Shown here piece by piece: positions 60,530 to 64,000 of a DNA stretch of 64,000 bases; position 1 is the stretch's first letter, and every line of letters begins with the position of its first letter. The position numbers and the translations under genes were made by a program. Under the pieces are notes generated by a model. It was given only the letters and a program-made list of their open reading frames with translations, was not told where the DNA came from and did not search any database. Origin of the DNA: Doryteuthis pealeii (Eukaryota; Mollusca; Cephalopoda; Myopsida; Loliginidae); assembly GCA_023376005.1 (NCBI GenBank), contig CM042145.1, positions 17,029,433-17,093,432 on the forward strand, given 5' to 3'.

Positions 60530-61270
60530 TTAGAATATGATAACTGTATCCCCCTGCAGAGGTTAGTTGGTTGAATTTTACAGCATGTCCATCCTTGGGT
60601 TATTTTATACCAAAGACCTTTTGTTTTATTCATTCTTGTTGGGTATTCAATTTTTTTATTACTTAAACTCAATGTTTTAATACATTTTTTAAAAACTTAT
60701 TTTTGATCTATTTAACCCATAGATGGGACCCTAATAGTTACTGTCACTCTTGGTCTGAGTGGACCTGGGAGTAATGGCGATGAAGGAGTACTCCACATTC
60801 CCCAGAGCACCAGATTCATTTTAATGTCATACCCAGGACACTAAGACCTTCAAGCCACGGTCTTCTAGCACATATATGATCAAAAAGGGTTGCAGTTTGC
60901 CCTAAGGTCAATAGGATCGGGACAATCATATAGGTCCTAAGGCTTGACATGTCCTGATTGATTATAGAGGGCCTTTTCGACTACCCATCTAGTCTAAGTA
61001 AGGGTCAAAGTGGAGTGTGGCATATCATGATCTTACCCCTCTACAGATGTGCAGTTGGCGTATTCTACAGCTCCAACCGACAGGGCTGTCCCTGCTGAGA
61101 TGTAGGACCTCCTTGCAAAGGGAATGCCCAGAGTATGACATTAAACTGCATCAGATAGTGAAGCTCCAGTTCTGGAGAGTGTGGAGTACCTCTTTATTGC
61201 CATTACTCTCATGTCCACTCTGAGCCAGATTGGTAGTACCTGTTAGGGTCCTATAGATCAGTTTAAAAAG
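60530..61270 (+). repeat. Repeat family D, rearranged copy
   Basis: TTTTACAGCATGTCCATCC, CATAGATGGGACCCTAATAG, TCATATAGGTCCTAAGGCTT, then CTTACCCCTCTACAGATGTG and an inverted 3' block. Confidence 0.8.
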
Positions 61271-61365
61271 TATTCATATTCAACAGGACCTTATGCAAAA
61301 AAAAAAAACTCTTTAAGAAATGACTACACCAAAAATGTAATGTATAATGACCGTGACTCCCTAAG

Positions 61366-61852
61366 CTCTAGGCATAAAAATAACACAAGACGGGTTGACA
61401 TTATGTTAAAATCAACAAATGAAAACAATGAAAGTCATATCCTATTTTGTGAATAAATATTTATCTCTAGGTATAAAGATAACCCTAGATGGGTTCACAT
61501 TCTGTTAAAATCAACCAATCAAATCCATGAACTTTATATCCTATTTTGCGAATAAATATTCATCTCTAGGTATAAGATAACCCTTGAGGATGTGACATGC
61601 TGTTAAAATCAACCAATCAAATTCGTGAACTTCATATCTTATTTTGTGAATAGATATTTATCTCTAGGCATAAGATAACCCTCACATGCTGTTAAAATCA
61701 ACCAATCAAATCCATGAACTTCATATCTTATTTTGTGAATAGATATTTATCTCTAGCATAAGATAACCCTAGATGGGTTCACATGCTGTTAAAATCAACC
61801 AATCAAATCCATGAACTTCATATCTTATTTTGTGAATAAATATTTATCAATA
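61366..61852 (+). repeat. Tandem repeat, about 85-98 bp unit, five copies
   Basis: CTCTAGGTATAAGATAACCC, GTTAAAATCAACCAATCAAA and TTTTGTGAATAAATATTTAT repeat in order five times. The unit resembles the end of a family D copy. Confidence 0.92.
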
Positions 61853-61871
61853 TTTCACACCAATTACTTAA

Positions 61872-62131
61872 GGACCGGGTTAGCTCAGTCAGTAGAGCGT
61901 TCGGCTAGAAACCACAAGGTTCCTAGTTCGATTCTGGTCCTCGCCAACTCAGCGTATGAGTAGCACAGGGATCTGTGCGGTAAGGTAAGGAGCTGATGGT
62001 AGGTGTGGCGCTCCACCTCAGATGCCAAAAACAATCTCCTTGGTCTAGTGCTATTGAAAAGGGGATAGACTCCCTCGCTGATTGGCTGATACCGACTTTA
62101 GGCCGCCCCGATGACTTTACTTACTTACTTA
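61872..62131 (+). repeat. tRNA-derived SINE-A
   Basis: GGGTTAGCTCAGTCAGTAGA and GGTTCCTAGTTCGATTCTGG with a full body and TTAC tail. Confidence 0.92.
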
Positions 62132-62147
62132 TTAGCTAGGGCTGTTT

Positions 62148-62400
62148 TGGCTCAGTTGGTAGAACATCCATCTAGGAACCACAAGAATCAGAGTTTGATA
62201 CCTGCCCTCACCAACTCAGCGCATGAGTAGCACAGCTTGGATCTGTGTGGTAAAGTAGAGAACTGATTGTAGATGAGGCATTCCTCCCCCTCCAGATTAA
62301 AAAAATAATCTCCCTGGTCTAGTGCTAGTGAAAAGGGGATAGACAGCCTCACTGACCGGATGATACCGATAATAGGGCACTGCCTATTTTTACTTATTAG
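62148..62400 (+). repeat. tRNA-derived SINE-A, diverged
   Basis: GTTTTGGCTCAGTTGGTAGA and CAGAGTTTGATACCTGCCC with the body. It is head to tail with the preceding copy. Confidence 0.85.
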
Positions 62401-62454
62401 CTAAATCAAATAATTAACTGATAATATAATATGCAAAACATTTTTCTTTTTAGT

Positions 62455-62580
62455 AGATGAATCCAACTACTCTTCCTCCAGCTATGGGCAGACTGGGCTC
62501 TTTAACCTTGGTTAGACAACCAGTCTAGGAGAAGGAAAACTGAATTAAAACCTGTTAAACTCCGCTTGGGGTGGTCACTA
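62455..62580 (+). repeat. SINE-C fragment
   Basis: CTCCAGCTATGGGCAGACTG, CTTTAACCTTGGTTAGACAA, TAGGAGAAGGAAAACTGAAT. Confidence 0.7.
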
Positions 62581-62865
62581 CTAGAATAGGCTCAGTCCTA
62601 ATTAGTGATCTATTTCACTAATTTTTAATTTTTTTAATTTTAAAAAAGAATAGAGATTATATTTTTATAGTTTCTTTCTTTAAGGCAAAGCGAATTTTTT
62701 AAATTTTTTTAATTAGATATGCCATTTATAAATCTACCGTTATGTAAACTTGGGTGCCTCTTTTAGCGTAATGGTTAACGAGCAATGTGTATATAAGTGA
62801 ATCCACTTCTCACGGCTACCCCATACTTCAGCCTTCAGCATTTAAGCTTAGTAAAGAACCGTGGA

Positions 62866-63378
62866 AGCTACAATTGGGCTGACTTCTGATTTAGGTTGGA
62901 AAATTAAAACAAAAAGTTTTTTGGTGGTACCCAATGACAGTTTAACTACAGTCTATGAATTAACATTTTGAGAATTGGGTTACGGTTTTAGGGGATTAAG
63001 GTTGTTTTTAATTACGTATTGCTTAAAAGAAATAAACAACAAAAACCAAATTACTGTACATTTAATTAACCATTGAAATTAATTATTGAATCTATTATTG
63101 AGATAGTTGTTTGTGTTAGTATTGCAATGTATAATTTCAATTAAACTTAGTTTAAAAAAATATTTTTCAACATTAAATGTATAGTAATTTGGGTTTTTTG
63201 TTTTCATTTTTTTAAACAATACGTAATTAAAAACAACCTTAATCCCCTAAAACTGTAACCCAATTCGCAAAATGTTAATTCATATACTGTGGTTAAACTG
63301 TCATTGGGTACCACCAAAAAAACTTTCCGTTTTAATTTTCCGACCTAAATCAGAAGTCAGCCATAATTCCGATTTGTA
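62866..63378. repeat. Large palindromic element, arms about 155 bp
   Basis: TGACTTCTGATTTAGGTTGG, CAATGACAGTTTAACTACAG and ATTAAGGTTGTTTTTAATTA are mirrored at 63215-63375. The loop is about 190 bp. Confidence 0.92.
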
Positions 63379-63404
63379 GTATCTATCATTTCTGTCCAAG
63401 TAAA

Positions 63405-63640
63405 ATGCGACAGATTTTACGGTAATTATGAACATTTGTTTAGTAAATTAGGGTGTCCCAGAAAAAACAGAACCCACAAATTTTGTAATAAAACTGTTAA
63501 TTTTAACTAGGGGAAGGTTAGGGTTAGTTTAATGGGAAAATAAATAAATAATTTGTGTTCTGTTTTTTTCTGTGACACCCTAATTTACTACACAAAAGTT
63601 CATAATTACCGATTTTACTGTGTTACGGTACTTAGTAGCA
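63405..63640. repeat. Palindromic MITE-like element
   Basis: AGTAAATTAGGGTGTCCCAG and the matching GTGACACCCTAATTTACT, continued outward by TACGGTAATTATGAAC and GTTCATAATTACCG. Confidence 0.88.
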
Positions 63641-64000
63641 AGGAGTAAAACCCCATGACCTCCGAGGAAGATCGACGAATTAGAATGTGAATTACTAGAA
63701 GTAATGAATGAGTTTGTTTACTTTACAATGTTTATTATTGTTATTATTTAAAGTTAAAAAATAATACTTAAAAATACATTAAAAGATATTAACAAAAAAG
63801 AATAAAAAATGCACATTTTAAAACATTTCTTTTCTCTTTCTCTCCCTTTTGTTAAAAGTAGCAACTAACTTAAAATATCGATTTAAAAATTTAAAAAACT
63901 TTTGCTAAAGAAAGTCTTTCACCATGTGGTATGAAGTATTAATTTAAAAACTTTTTAAAAACATAATTTTCAATTTTCTTCAAGAGAAAATTTGACGGCT

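Noticed and set aside
17646..62400. Functional tRNA genes at the SINE-A heads
   Set aside because: The A and B boxes are good, but all copies continue into the same 200-bp body with TTAC tails, and the tRNA folds are imperfect. These are SINEs.
1..64000. CRISPR arrays, bacterial operons, ribosome binding sites
   Set aside because: The direct repeats found are satellites or transposon families without regular spacers, and the gene structure is spliced and eukaryotic.

Overview
Eukaryotic, AT-rich, repeat-dense genomic DNA. There are no bacterial operons. Genes have short exons and long introns with GT/AG borders. tRNA-derived SINEs, LINE 3' ends, Helitrons, Tc1/mariner relatives, gypsy and copia LTR remnants and many long palindromes fill most of the space. 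The repeat mix suggests an invertebrate, most likely a lophotrochozoan (a mollusc would fit); this is inference, and the species is not proven by anything seen here.

One host gene is well supported. On the minus strand, from about 57.2 kb down to 22.3 kb, twelve coding exons assemble by consistent splice sites and reading phase into a 742-residue inositol polyphosphate 5-phosphatase of the INPP5E type. It has a long Ser/Pro-rich N-terminus, the catalytic motifs in the right order, and a C-terminal CaaX box (CSIQ). Exon lengths total 2229 nt, divisible by three. Exon 7 is a 30-nt in-frame microexon. A second, weaker candidate is a plus-strand terminal coding exon at 9.70-9.82 kb followed by poly(A) signals.

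Layout. 0-1.3 kb: satellite array with a unit of about 117 bp. 1.3-7.2 kb: decayed minus-strand Ty3/gypsy element plus an inverted piece of its LTR. 7.2-8.0 kb: two LINE RT fragments. 8.0-8.6 kb: a copia-like LTR with a second solo LTR nested in it. 9-22 kb: intergenic DNA with palindromes, a degenerate hammerhead-ribozyme element at 12.4 kb, a LINE, SINEs and a solo LTR. 22.3-57.2 kb: INPP5E, whose introns hold Helitrons, SINEs, a mariner, a mariner-derived inverted hairpin and a Tc1-like element. 57.2-64 kb: upstream repeats, a short satellite, two adjacent SINEs and large palindromes.

The most interesting points are: (1) a hammerhead ribozyme fold at 12404-12445 with all three stems but an inactivating G12-to-A change; (2) a hairpin repeat family carrying a tRNA-like core and a second hammerhead-like motif; (3) a retroposon whose target-site duplication copied the exon 1 splice donor of INPP5E; (4) several nested insertions with visible target duplications and, in two cases, an uninterrupted copy of the target repeat elsewhere in the window.
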